From NCBI GenBank assembly GCA_016649715.1, contig JAENXC010000011.1, forward strand, positions 1-64,000: a stretch of DNA of 64,000 nt, written 5' to 3'. The notes under the pieces were generated by a model. The model saw only the letters and a list, made by a program, of their open reading frames with translations, did not search any database and had not been told where the DNA came from. Shown one piece after another: positions 18,350 through 27,749 of the stretch; the first letter of the stretch is position 1, and every line of letters begins with the position of its first letter. This DNA comes from Flavobacteriaceae bacterium. GTDB lineage: Bacteria; Bacteroidota; Bacteroidia; Flavobacteriales; Flavobacteriaceae. A program made the translations under genes and the position numbers.

Positions 18350-19303
18350 TTATTTGTGTCCTAAAATTATAGTTGCGCGGCCCAATCCTTTCATGACTGG
18401 CTTGTTCGGGATATTGTATGGAGCACTACTCAAAAATTTACCCAGTTCCTTTACATATCTATTAGCGTCTAAGGCATTTCCTTTGTCATTGTATAACGGA
18501 ATCCGTACTTGTTCAAAAAGCGCCATATTCTCTGTCATATCAGTAGTGTTGAACCTTCCCTTTACAGTATTGGCTTGCAACCAATCCTCAATCACGACAC
18601 CAAGTTCTTCGCCACCATATTCGGTTTCCAGGTCGCCATCCCAGTCGTCCCATTTTTGGATTCGGACAATGATTTCACGCCCGTTTTCAAACATATCGTC
18701 AAAATGAGATTGTAATGAAGCCGTAAAATTGTCCATATGCGATAGTACCGCTTCCGAAAGAAGAACTGGGGTTTCTGCAGAAAATGAAGGTGCCCCAGTA
18801 CCTGTGGCAGTAGCTATTTGTTTATCTGTATAGGAATCCAAACCTTGGAGGTTAAAGTTGATGGATTTTTTTGGCCCGGTTTTGTTGATCGTCCAAGTAA
18901 GCTGAATAATTATATCGGCTTTTGCAGCTTTTTTTAATTCATCAATTGGACTTTCGGAAATACCAGATCCAGATTCCTTAGACTGTCTCAGGTTGTCTTC
19001 GGCGCTATTGGACTCTAAGGTTTTTATGGCCGATTCCATATTTTTCAGCGGAAAGCCGCGGTCTGCCATCATCCCGTTTATTTGGCTTATAACCTGCAAA
19101 ACTTCGGTATTTTCCTGGAAGGCGCGCTTGTAATCGGGTATTTTCTTAGTGGATCCCTGATCATCAAAAGTTAGAGTATATCCATTTTGAACGCACCACG
19201 CATCACTGGGAACTACCATCAAGGTTGGTTTTTTGGCCTGTCCGAAGCTAATTGTAATGCTAAAAATTGCCAAGAGGCACAGTATTAATTTTGGTTGTTT
19301 CAT
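18350..19303 (-). CDS. Exported DUF6175-like protein (operon gene 3)
   Basis: A 317-residue exported protein with signal peptide MKQPKLILCLLAIFSITISFGQ. The mature part begins KKPTLMVVPSDAWCVQNGY and contains a segment KKAAKADIIIQLTWTI, then a domain with EIIVRIQKWDDWDGDLETEYGGEELG. The pattern fits DUF6175-type proteins of Bacteroidota, whose role is unknown. It lies 12 bases from each neighbour, which strongly suggests one transcript and probably one complex. Confidence 0.7.
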   Translation of the reverse strand: MKQPKLILCLLAIFSITISFGQAKKPTLMVVPSDAWCVQNGYTLTFDDQGSTKKIPDYKRAFQENTEVLQVISQINGMMADRGFPLKNMESAIKTLESNSAEDNLRQSKESGSGISESPIDELKKAAKADIIIQLTWTINKTGPKKSINFNLQGLDSYTDKQIATATGTGAPSFSAETPVLLSEAVLSHMDNFTASLQSHFDDMFENGREIIVRIQKWDDWDGDLETEYGGEELGVVIEDWLQANTVKGRFNTTDMTENMALFEQVRIPLYNDKGNALDANRYVKELGKFLSSAPYNIPNKPVMKGLGRATIILGHK

Positions 19304-19315
19304 TTCTAAATTTTT

Positions 19316-19840
19316 TTAAAATCCACTGGTTAAGGATTTGATAATATTTTCTTTTTCGAGTCTTTTTCTAAGCTGGTCGCTCATTACGGTAACCACAGCG
19401 CCTATTTTATATTCGCGTTTGCTTACTTTCAATCGGTCTCCTGGCCCAATGCTACCATCCGTTGCGGCAGATACATATTTTAAATACTCGCCACCTTCGG
19501 CAAAAAATTCATCAAAAAATTCTTTGTATTTCTCTTCAACAGAAGGATCATTCACTAATGGCTGGAAAGAAGTACATCCTTGGCCACCACCTGCATATCC
19601 TTTAAAGATTACGCCATGCACCGCATTGCGCATAGAACTCGCAATTGCGTGTTTCGGGTTTTTTGAATAGGACCAAACTTTTACAAGTTTTGCTCCTTGT
19701 TTTGCAATTCCCTCGCACTCTATATCATACCGCCATATTTTGGTATCTTCAAGTGCCTTTTCTTTTTTCCATTGTGCCTGTGCTCCAAAATTTGCGAACA
19801 GCATCAATAAAATTGAAATAAATAGGTAAGATCGTTTCAT
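19316..19840 (-). CDS. Small exported protein (operon gene 2)
   Basis: A 174-residue exported protein, signal peptide MKRSYLFISILLMLFANFGAQAQW. The core is WRYDIECEGIAKQGAKLVKVWSYSKNPKHAIASSMRNAVHGVIFKGYAGGGQGCTSFQPLV, then PGDRLKVSKREYKIGAVVTV. Two Cys residues may form a disulfide. No family recognised. Spacing of 12-15 bases to the flanking genes indicates a shared operon. Confidence 0.75.
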   Translation of the reverse strand: MKRSYLFISILLMLFANFGAQAQWKKEKALEDTKIWRYDIECEGIAKQGAKLVKVWSYSKNPKHAIASSMRNAVHGVIFKGYAGGGQGCTSFQPLVNDPSVEEKYKEFFDEFFAEGGEYLKYVSAATDGSIGPGDRLKVSKREYKIGAVVTVMSDQLRKRLEKENIIKSLTSGF

Positions 19841-19855
19841 AAAGGTTGGTTGTTT

Positions 19856-21076
19856 TTAGTTTATCTGTCTGATTAGCATCCCTGCATAATATTTATTTTT
19901 TGAACCACTGAAGGTGGTGTATTCCAATTCCGATGGGTTCTCTTCGTCTGCCAAATAACGGTTGTCCCAAATCATATTTTTCTCAACTTTAATAAGACCT
20001 ACTTTTTTATATTCTGTTTTGCCCTCATCATTGATTACTTGCTCCAGTACTTCATATTTATCGCCTTTTTCCAATCCTTCTTTCATACCGATCTTTGCAG
20101 AAATTGGGTCTCCGCTCATCAATGGGGTTTTGGTGCGGAAAACCTCATAGGCTCTTTGAAGTTTGGCAATTACAGCATCGGTCGCTTTTTTTGTGGCCAC
20201 TGCAATAAGTTCATCATCATTTTTTTGGGTAAATGCCGTACTCTGTAAATCGGCCCAAGCGGTCTCGGTGCCAATATACTCTAATGTAAAGATATTCGAA
20301 TTTTCAAAAGCTGCAACTTTTTCTGGGTCAAGTGCTCCATTCTCAGTCCAGTAATCATTGTAAAAAATAGCGGCCACTTCATCGTTCCAAACGAGTTTGT
20401 ACAAAAGGGCATCGGTTTTTATAACATATCCCTTGCCCATTACTCCAACGCCCACACTTGTGGCGTCTGCGGCCAAACTTAAGCCATTCGCACCAGCAGC
20501 AGAAGCCGCAGATGAAACCACGGACAGTAAACCTTTGGTTTTATTGGCCACTTCTTCCTTGCTGGTGTACTTAAAATTGTTGACTACCACAAAGGTGTTT
20601 TTTAATAATTCCTCCCCCGCATCGGCTACCATTGCCAAACCGCGTTCACTCTGCTTTGCAATTTTAATATCGATATCGGAAGCATTATATGATCCCCGCT
20701 CCGCAATAAGGTCCATATTGAAGCCTCCTTCGTTACTCCTGTTGAACCATTTGGCAACCATTGCTTTTGCGATAGTATTTTTTGTGAGAAATTGAGAAAT
20801 GGAATCCTTTTGGAGTTCCTTTAAATCTTTTTTGGACAGACTTTCATCTACCAATTTCGGAAGAGTACGCAACTCACCATTGTGATTGTTGAATTTATCT
20901 GGAATTGGGTAATTGATAAACGCATCCTGAATTGTTTGGCTATGCTCTTGTTGAGCGTCGGAAACCATAAAAGTGTAAAGAGAACTTCTTTTGTAATTGG
21001 CCAAAGAAGCCTCTTCTTGGCTAAAACCGGTAAAACTGAAACATAAAAATAATGTTAGTGTAAATAATTTTCTCAT
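19856..21076 (-). CDS. Exported protein, first gene of a four-gene operon
   Basis: A 406-residue exported protein. Signal peptide MRKLFTLTLFLCFSFTGFSQE. It contains TFVVVNNFKYTSKEEVANKTKGLLSVVSSAASAAGANGLSLAADATSVGVGVMGKGYVIKTDALLYKLVWNDEVAAIFY, a Gly/Ala-rich glycine-zipper-like segment flanked by beta-type sequence. The C-terminal part ISAKIGMKEGLEKGDKYEVLEQVINDEGKTEYKKVGLIKVEKNMIWDNRY looks like a small beta-barrel domain. No named family. It is the promoter-proximal gene of the operon that ends at 17402. Confidence 0.75.
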   Translation of the reverse strand: MRKLFTLTLFLCFSFTGFSQEEASLANYKRSSLYTFMVSDAQQEHSQTIQDAFINYPIPDKFNNHNGELRTLPKLVDESLSKKDLKELQKDSISQFLTKNTIAKAMVAKWFNRSNEGGFNMDLIAERGSYNASDIDIKIAKQSERGLAMVADAGEELLKNTFVVVNNFKYTSKEEVANKTKGLLSVVSSAASAAGANGLSLAADATSVGVGVMGKGYVIKTDALLYKLVWNDEVAAIFYNDYWTENGALDPEKVAAFENSNIFTLEYIGTETAWADLQSTAFTQKNDDELIAVATKKATDAVIAKLQRAYEVFRTKTPLMSGDPISAKIGMKEGLEKGDKYEVLEQVINDEGKTEYKKVGLIKVEKNMIWDNRYLADEENPSELEYTTFSGSKNKYYAGMLIRQIN

Positions 21077-21316
21077 AATTTAAATAATTTGGTTTGAATT
21101 GTTAATTGAATTTTCAATAATACAAAAAACTTTTATTTAATAATTAAGGAAAACCGCAAAGCGGATAAATAAATCGCAAATATGTTGAATTTTTTAGCAA
21201 TATCTTAATTCTCAAAAAAATACAAGGTTTTTTTAATCGAAATAATTCCAGATAGGGGGCGAGTGTACAAAAATTTATGGGAGTGATTGCTCGGCGATGT
21301 TCTGCTCTGGAAATAA

Positions 21317-21346
21317 AAAAAACCATCCAAAAAATGAATGGTTTTT
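21317..21346 (-). terminator. Terminator of the DUF808 gene
   Basis: The stem AAAAACCAT/ATGGTTTTT with a 12-base loop, followed by T residues on the minus strand, lies 18 bases beyond the stop at 21364. Confidence 0.75.
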
Positions 21347-21363
21347 ATGAACCATCAATTACA

Positions 21364-22245
21364 TCAACGCTGCCCTTTAATCAATTTCCATAACTTTTTA
21401 AAGGCAAGTACCACTATCAAACAAACAAACCCAACCACAAGACCCACAACAAATTCAAGAATAAAGGATGGCAATCGTGGCAAAAAGTGATGAAATAAAT
21501 CAACATTGTGAACAAAGATTCCGCCAGCAACCAAAATCAAGGCTATTGTGCCAATTACACTTAACGCCTTTATCACTATGGGCAACGCTTGTACCAATAA
21601 TGTGCCCAGAGTTTTTAAAAAGCCTTTCTTGTTTTTGCTGTGTTTTATCAGTTTATAGCCCGCCTCATCCATTCTAACAATTAGCATCACGATACCGTAA
21701 ACACCTATCGTGGCCAAAATAGCAATAGCGCTCACCACAATAATTTGGGTGCCGATAGGCTCCTTAACAACAGTGCCTAATGCGATGATTACAATTTCGA
21801 GCGAAAGAATGAAATCCGTAACTATAGCAGATTTTACCCGTGTTTTTTCAATGGCCAATATTTCACTTTCAGTAAGCCCTTCCTCAACAAATGATTCGTT
21901 TGAGTGTGCGTGGGGAAAAAAGAACTCGTATATTTTTTCAGCACCTTCATATCCCAAATACAAACCTCCAAGCATTAAAACAACGGTAACCGCCCACGGC
22001 AAAAAAGCACTTAACAAAAAAGCAATGGGAAGAATAATCAGTTTGTTTAAGAAGGAACCTTTGGTAATTGCCCACAGTACCGGTATTTCGCGCGAAGAGG
22101 CAAAGCCCGAAGCTTTTTCGGCATTTACCGCTAGATCATCCCCCAAGATACCCGCAGTTTTTTTTGCCGCCACTTTGCTCATCATTGCCACATCATCCAA
22201 CAGTGCGGCTATATCATCGAGTATTGCAAAGATTCCTGAGGCCAT
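21364..22245 (-). CDS. DUF808 (YedI-like) inner-membrane protein
   Basis: A 293-residue membrane protein with about six transmembrane helices. The DUF808 N-terminus MASGIFAILDDIAALLDDVAMMSKVAAKKTAGILGDDLAVNA is diagnostic and fixes the start at 22245, nine codons inside the open frame. TM segments include LIILPIAFLLSAFLPWAVTVVLMLGGLYLGY, VTDFILSLEIVIIALGTVV and LVVGFVCLIVVLAF. A perfect -7 motif (TATTTTTG on the minus strand, 22270-22277) lies upstream. E. coli YedI is the best-known relative; its role is unknown. Confidence 0.9.
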   Translation of the reverse strand: MASGIFAILDDIAALLDDVAMMSKVAAKKTAGILGDDLAVNAEKASGFASSREIPVLWAITKGSFLNKLIILPIAFLLSAFLPWAVTVVLMLGGLYLGYEGAEKIYEFFFPHAHSNESFVEEGLTESEILAIEKTRVKSAIVTDFILSLEIVIIALGTVVKEPIGTQIIVVSAIAILATIGVYGIVMLIVRMDEAGYKLIKHSKNKKGFLKTLGTLLVQALPIVIKALSVIGTIALILVAGGIFVHNVDLFHHFLPRLPSFILEFVVGLVVGFVCLIVVLAFKKLWKLIKGQR

Positions 22246-22362
22246 ACGTTTTTTACTTTGGATTTTGAGCAAAAATAGTCAAGTTGCTTAGAAGAAATTT
22301 AATTTGTAGCAGAGAATTACACCGCCGTGCTGAACTGACCTTTAATCTCTTTCGGATTAATT

Positions 22363-22470
22363 CCCCGAGGCTCTGTCTCGCTTTGGTTTTTTTATTCATA
22401 TAATACAGGCAGGTTTGGAATTTGATTTTTTTGGAATTTTAATACTTCGCGGGCTCTGCCCCGAGGTATT
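22363..22470. repeat. Two related palindromic (REP-like) elements
   Basis: The gap between DUF808 and the baeRF gene has two related palindromes. One is at 22363-22380 (CCCCGAGGCTCTGTCTCG). The stronger one occupies 22441-22470, where AATACTTCG and GGGC pair with GCCC and CGAGGTATT. Both share the GCTCTG core but in opposite contexts. They look like REP-type extragenic palindromes. No T-run follows, so they are not ordinary terminators. Confidence 0.55.
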
Positions 22471-22638
22471 TTATTTATGATTTTGGAAAGCGCAATTTTG
22501 AAGTGGCTCTAAAAATCACGCAAGTACAAGCCTATGTTATTCATTCCGTTTCATTAAAAAACTATAACGCACAAAAAAACCAGCCTGACTTCCAAGGTAG
22601 AAAGTAAAACTGGTTATGTAAAAGTGAGGAACTAATTT

Positions 22639-23712
22639 TTAATACCGCGTTATCGCACCAAAACCATTAAATTTTGTCAATTCCCCTTTCGGGAGAAAAA
22701 CAACATCGCCGCCAAAATCCATATTGGCTTCAATCATTTCGTCATAAATATCATCAATTACTCCAGTATCATTTCTTTCTTCATTGGAAATATATACAAT
22801 CTCATCATCTTTCATTACCGCTGGTTGGAACAGGCCTTGTTCAATAAATAGGGTTTGTATCCTTCCTTCAGGGATGGCTCTCCATATTTCATTGGTATCA
22901 CTTAAGAATTTGTTTTCGCCCACAGCTCTTTTCAACTCTTTTTTACGCTCATTATTTTTTTGAATCACGTAGTTCTTCACAATCTCCCAGCTTTCATCTA
23001 CAATGGAATGAGCAGTATCGTTGATTTTATTTCTGTTTAGGAACACGTCGAAAATACTGTGTTTTTTATCGGCAACTTTTATGTACTCATTGTGATTTTC
23101 CTCTAGGGCGCAAATTAATACTGGCAACGGATTGTCTTTTCTAACATCATTCACCTTTTTATCCGCTTGATTGAAATATTCTGCAATCAAACTGGTTTGT
23201 CTTGAAGCAATTGCTGCGGCAGCCCGACTTTTTGAAAAGAATTGGGTATTCTCAATAGGAAACGGCTTTCCAATTTCTTGAATAATCTTATCGTTCATAG
23301 CCTCTATTAGCCTGATTTTCTCCTGGCTCAAAACCAATATATAATAATGGGTCTCCAAGTGCATAGCCCTTACCAAATCGCGAGTGGCGAAGGTATCGTC
23401 AATAACCACGCGATCTTCAACCTTTATCGGTAAGCGTGTGTATTCAGCAACCTCATCATTTACAAAGAGCATCAAACTTTCCAGATTTTGACTATGGTCA
23501 ATTTCGGCGGCGAGTTTATTTAATTTTTCAACTAAATGTATTGCATTGCGTTTACTGGTATCTGCCATCAACCTATCCTGAGCTTCCTTTATTAAATTTT
23601 TAAGACGCAGTCCATCATTTAGATAGTCAGGTTTTGCTCGGTGTGTAGTGGCAATAATAGTGATACAATTTTCCGTACGATTGTCTTTGAGTTCTTTTAA
23701 TGTGATGTTCAT
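22639..23712 (-). CDS. Bacterial archaeo-eRF1-like (baeRF) ribosome-associated protein
   Basis: A 357-residue soluble protein of the baeRF family (AOC03_06830-type ribosome hibernation factor). Visible blocks: ENCITIIATTHRAKPDYLNDGLRLKNLIKEA, FATRDLVRAMHLETHYYILVLSQEKIRLIEA, NPLPVLICALEENHNEYIKVADKKHSIFDVFLNRN and the C-terminal GRIQTLFIEQGLF...VVFLPKGEL, as in eRF1 domains 2 and 3. Relatives bind the ribosomal A site and protect idle ribosomes. Genes of this family are often stress-induced. Monocistronic. Confidence 0.85.
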   Translation of the reverse strand: MNITLKELKDNRTENCITIIATTHRAKPDYLNDGLRLKNLIKEAQDRLMADTSKRNAIHLVEKLNKLAAEIDHSQNLESLMLFVNDEVAEYTRLPIKVEDRVVIDDTFATRDLVRAMHLETHYYILVLSQEKIRLIEAMNDKIIQEIGKPFPIENTQFFSKSRAAAAIASRQTSLIAEYFNQADKKVNDVRKDNPLPVLICALEENHNEYIKVADKKHSIFDVFLNRNKINDTAHSIVDESWEIVKNYVIQKNNERKKELKRAVGENKFLSDTNEIWRAIPEGRIQTLFIEQGLFQPAVMKDDEIVYISNEERNDTGVIDDIYDEMIEANMDFGGDVVFLPKGELTKFNGFGAITRY

Positions 23713-24202
23713 TTTTTTCTATTTTATTTGTTAATATACTAATACAATGCAGGTATCAAACAGCCTGCATTTCAATAATTTTGTATGTCTTCTTAAATAA
23801 TTTGGACCTTTAGAAGACTACTTAAAAAAGTCCATTCCTAATTACATTTCAACCGTAATATTAGATGATCAATTTACACAACATATCCCTGAAAAACTAT
23901 GATAAAGATCAGTCTGGGTTTTAGTTTAAAACAGTTATATAGGATTTAGAAAAACTGAAAAACCTTTCAGTTTTGAGGAAAATACAGTTTCAAAATAAAA
24001 TTGGGCTAACGGAAAAGTATTACTGAGGAAACCGTGAAGATTTGGTTTCTTTCCCTTTTTCAATGATTAGCGGTAGAAAACTTTACTGGAGTGAGCAGTA
24101 AAATGAAAAAAATCGCAAAGCAGGTTTATGTATTGGTAAAATAATCTTTGAATTCTATTTTTCCAAAAAGTAACTTTGGTAAGAACACAATCTTATTTTT
24201 CC
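23713..24202. other. Gene-free spacer
   Basis: A 490-base A/T-rich spacer between two minus-strand genes. I see no plausible open frame, RNA gene or strong terminator. A weak AAACC/GGTTT inverted repeat followed by a pyrimidine-rich stretch lies near 24020-24060. Confidence 0.4.
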
Positions 24203-25180
24203 TCAATCACCCGTTTCAGTGCTTTTCATAAAATCTATTATTTTCTTGTTTACTATCTTGGCCTGATCTACCGACAGAAAGTGGCCGGAGTTATGAATAA
24301 TCTCACCCTTGCCTCTCGGAATATATTTTTCTGTTAAACGAATGGTCTGTTTGGTATTGAAAATATCGTCGTCTCCAATCAAAACAAGGACTGGCATTTT
24401 TAAGGATTGTAAATCTTTATTGGAGAAAGGTTTCATCTCCGTCACGAATTTGTTCACGGTATCATTTTCTTGGCCAATGCGATACTGCTTTATATAATTT
24501 CTATCAATCTTGTTTGGATATTTTGACAAGGTTTCCATGGTGCGATCCGCTCCTTCTTCCTTGGAATAGAATACATTGAAAATATTTTTTAACAAGCCTA
24601 TACTGGGCGGAATCCATATAAAAGTCTGGACTGGACTCAACAGGATTAAACTTCGTATATTCCTCTTACTGTGAAGCGCTATATTCACGGCTATCCAGCC
24701 GCCACGCGAAGTCCCGATCAAATGAAATGATTCTAATTTCAATGCCCAGAATATCTCTTCATACCAAGCGGTGACTTCATCAAGATTTTCAAAATTACCC
24801 GTTTTATATGATTTTCCAGGTTCAATAATTAAATCGATTGCAAAGATTCGGTATTGCTTGGCCAACGCTTTGGCATTGGGGTACCACATTGTAGAACTTG
24901 CACTCATTCCATGCAGCAAAACCACGGACTCGCCATTTTTCGGGCCACTCATCAGTACATGGGCTATTCCCTTTGAAGTGGTTATATAGAGCTCTTCATA
25001 AGCTACTCCCCATCGTTGAAGTGTTTTATCATAAGCTTCATAATAGGCTTTATGCTCTCTATCTGGATGGGTGATATACTCTGGCACTTTCCTAAACTCT
25101 TTATATTCGTCCTTTTCTTTGTTGCACTCGGCAAAAAGGATGAACAGGAGCAGAAATGGCAGCGCTTTAAAATACTTCAT
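24203..25180 (-). CDS. Lipoprotein alpha/beta hydrolase
   Basis: A 325-residue predicted lipoprotein: the signal MKYFKALPFLLLFILFAECNK has a lipobox (FAEC). The alpha/beta hydrolase core has LLHGMSASSTMW (oxyanion hole), the nucleophile elbow GTSRGG, the acid loop LIGDDDIF and the catalytic His in HNSGHFLS. Activity could be esterase, lipase or peptidase; the substrate is unknown. A perfect -7 box TAAATTTG (minus strand, 25198-25205) sits 18 bases upstream of the ATG. Confidence 0.85.
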   Translation of the reverse strand: MKYFKALPFLLLFILFAECNKEKDEYKEFRKVPEYITHPDREHKAYYEAYDKTLQRWGVAYEELYITTSKGIAHVLMSGPKNGESVVLLHGMSASSTMWYPNAKALAKQYRIFAIDLIIEPGKSYKTGNFENLDEVTAWYEEIFWALKLESFHLIGTSRGGWIAVNIALHSKRNIRSLILLSPVQTFIWIPPSIGLLKNIFNVFYSKEEGADRTMETLSKYPNKIDRNYIKQYRIGQENDTVNKFVTEMKPFSNKDLQSLKMPVLVLIGDDDIFNTKQTIRLTEKYIPRGKGEIIHNSGHFLSVDQAKIVNKKIIDFMKSTETGD

Positions 25181-25316
25181 TTATAAAATTTAGATACCAA
25201 ATTTACATGATTAATATTCGCTAAAAACCATTATCATAATATTGGTTTTAAACGATAACACAATTTTGCCTTCTGAAAAAGAAAGAATATAAAACTTGGC
25301 CTTGGTTGAAAAAACA

Positions 25317-25341
25317 CACCCCGCATTTTCAGTGCGGGGTG
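25317..25341 (-). terminator. Terminator of the 533-residue propeller gene
   Basis: A perfect 9-base GC-rich stem CACCCCGCA/TGCGGGGTG with a 7-base loop, followed by a T-rich run on the minus strand, 44 bases beyond the stop at 25385. Confidence 0.85.
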
Positions 25342-25384
25342 AATATATTTCATGCAGTTTTGTATTATCTTGAACTATTCGGTC

Positions 25385-26986
25385 CTATTTGGTTCCACCA
25401 TTTCCACCATCATCGTTCTGGGAACCTGGACGGCCAAACAAAATATAGTGCACGTCCTGAAATTGCCCACCGGGTGGAGGATTGTTTTGGGTGGTATAGC
25501 CAGCGGCATCAAACATCCTTCCGTTGGGACTATATCTTCTTATACTCGTGTAATCTCCATATCTGCCCACGGAGCTTGTGCTCAATCTTGGATAATAAAC
25601 CACAAAATCTCCCATAAAGCCCGCGGCGTGATGGGCTTCCGTGGTATCGCCGCCCCAGCCAAGTGAAATGCCAACTTCCCCATCGCTGTTGGTTGAAAAA
25701 CAAGGATATGCAAAGGCATAGTCATCATTCCAAATCTGCATTTGCTCAAATACAGACCAATCTGAAAGTCGAACTTTTACCACTTGTATCTGGGCATTTG
25801 AAAATCCGCCTCCCGCGCCAGCATTCCAGGCATACCAAACCTCGCCATCCCTTCTCGTTAAGCCAATAACTGCATTCCCTGGGAAACCAAAGGAGAGCCA
25901 ATTGACCCCCGAAGGAGTATTTGAACTATAAGCCTGCGTCCAAGAATTGATGTCTCTGTCTCTCCAGTAATAAGTGTTTTCAGATTCCTTCCAAGAAAAC
26001 AACCGCATTTTGCTATTACTGACATGACCCGCCCAAAAAACTTCGTTCCCTGTATTTTGGCTTACGTGGCCACCATAGGCATTGCCACCGTCAGCCGCTT
26101 GCGTAAACCAAAAGGTAAATCCAGAGCCAGTACTGATTTCTCGCAGTGGTAAGCGCATCACTATCAATCCGGTACCCACCGCATCGCTGCTTATATAAAT
26201 TGAATTATCGCCCACAGAAACATCCGGATAATCTAATGCCCCAGTGGTTGCACCCACTTGGGTGCTTGTAATGTCCCAATAAGTCCAAGCGGTGGCATTG
26301 GAACTTATCACGTCTGCGGTGCTGGCCGCAGCGACCCTTATTATATTGGTGCCCCCCAAACAGTTGGCTCCGTTGCCACAAAACTGCATAAACCAAATAA
26401 ACCGGTCAATGGACGGGACGTATTGTATGATCTGGTCGCAACAAAACCCATTGCTTATGTTTGTTCCCGAAGCATCGTTCACGGGACCGCTGGGAAAAAT
26501 TGTAGTTGGGTCTATGGTCGTAAAGGTATTACCGCTGTCCAAGGAAAGCCTTACTCTGGAATTATAGGAATACAATACCACATTGGCATTTGCTGCAGCA
26601 TTTACATCTGGGGTCATATTTACGCCGTTTCCTGTGCCCTCGTTGTCAAATTGATAAAAATCAACAGCTGCCCCTGGTGGGTTCGTTGGGTTGCCAAGAC
26701 TGTCCATTTCAATTTTCTTCAGGTCAATTTTCTGAAAATGGGGTTTCAGATCACCGCGGATGGGGCCGTTGGGCACTTCATACGCCTTGTCGTCATTCTT
26801 GCCTTCCTCCATAGGGGTAAAGGGAGGATATTGTGCTCCACTAACTTTATGAGCTTCCACCATGCTGCTTTTGGCTCGGCGTGTCTCAAGGGTAGGGTCG
26901 TTCGTTCCGTTACATTTCCATAACCACAAAATTGCGAGGATTATCAGTATTAAAACAATAATCCATAGTAGGGTGTTTCTTTTCAT
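25385..26986 (-). CDS. Membrane-anchored propeller-like protein of unknown function
   Basis: A 533-residue protein with a single N-terminal transmembrane helix (MKRNTLLWIIVLILIILAILW) and a large extracytoplasmic region. The region has repeated short motifs such as RLSLDSGNTF, YPDVSVGDNSIYISSDA and FGFPGNAVIGLTRRDGEVWYAW, which resemble sialidase-type Asp-box or propeller blades. The C-terminus ends in a low-complexity GGNGG tail. Cysteines occur in the pattern CCDQ and CGNGANCLGG. No enzyme family assigned; it may bind or cleave a surface polymer. Confidence 0.65.
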   Translation of the reverse strand: MKRNTLLWIIVLILIILAILWLWKCNGTNDPTLETRRAKSSMVEAHKVSGAQYPPFTPMEEGKNDDKAYEVPNGPIRGDLKPHFQKIDLKKIEMDSLGNPTNPPGAAVDFYQFDNEGTGNGVNMTPDVNAAANANVVLYSYNSRVRLSLDSGNTFTTIDPTTIFPSGPVNDASGTNISNGFCCDQIIQYVPSIDRFIWFMQFCGNGANCLGGTNIIRVAAASTADVISSNATAWTYWDITSTQVGATTGALDYPDVSVGDNSIYISSDAVGTGLIVMRLPLREISTGSGFTFWFTQAADGGNAYGGHVSQNTGNEVFWAGHVSNSKMRLFSWKESENTYYWRDRDINSWTQAYSSNTPSGVNWLSFGFPGNAVIGLTRRDGEVWYAWNAGAGGGFSNAQIQVVKVRLSDWSVFEQMQIWNDDYAFAYPCFSTNSDGEVGISLGWGGDTTEAHHAAGFMGDFVVYYPRLSTSSVGRYGDYTSIRRYSPNGRMFDAAGYTTQNNPPPGGQFQDVHYILFGRPGSQNDDGGNGGTK

Positions 26987-27749
26987 GATAAGAGGTTTTA
27001 AATCAAAAGATTAGACATATACCAAGATAAGAAATTTTGAAGAAAATTGAAATATTTCTTTAAGTTAATTCATTTAAAACCAAACAAGTACGATGAATAT
27101 ATCTATTTCTCCACTTTTATGGAAATGTTCGTCTATTTCATCGCCACGAACTGATTGGGGATTTAATTTTTAGAGAGAATAAATATTTTGTGAAGCACAC
27201 TAAATACATTCTTATATAAATACCCGTATCGATTTATTCTGTTAAAGGAAGCCTGCCCGATGATTTATTTAAAAATCCTATTGCTCCCCACACAAAATAA
27301 AACGAAAAACAAAGACATTCCACAAAATACCACCATATCCTTTTCTCAAATGAATGAAGTTTTTTGCATTAACTGAGGAGATTGGAAACATGATACCTTA
27401 ATATATATGAAATTGAAAAATTAAAAAGGATCCGCCGTTTTTCACCATTGCAAAACAGATATTTTTAGTTTTCGATCTTTTCAAAATATCTTAGGCAAAA
27501 TAAAAGCGAAAACCATTATTGAGCTCTTTTCCGATAATCTTTTGAGCGTGTATAGTCCGGCAGTACGATTGATTTTTTTAACAAGAAACTCGCGCTTTAT
27601 ATCATCGATCCAACAAATAACAAGAAGAACCTCCCAATAACGAGATAACATTATGAAGAATGAATCTATATAACAAAACCATATTTTTAGTTATAATTTT
27701 TTTTTTACTTTTAACACTATCTTATCTTTAAATTATAAGACGGAACAAT
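26987..27749. other. Long A/T-rich spacer upstream of the nar cluster
   Basis: A 763-base gap between the divergent propeller gene and the nar operon. I found no credible open frame, RNA gene, repeat or FNR-type palindrome (no TTGAT-N4-ATCAA). The nar promoter should lie in the last 100 bases, where the sequence is extremely A/T-rich, and TATCTTTA near 27720 resembles a -7 box, but the evidence is weak. Confidence 0.4.

Noticed and set aside
26987-27749. FNR-type operator for the nar operon
   Set aside because: No TTGAT-N4-ATCAA palindrome was found on either strand in this spacer.
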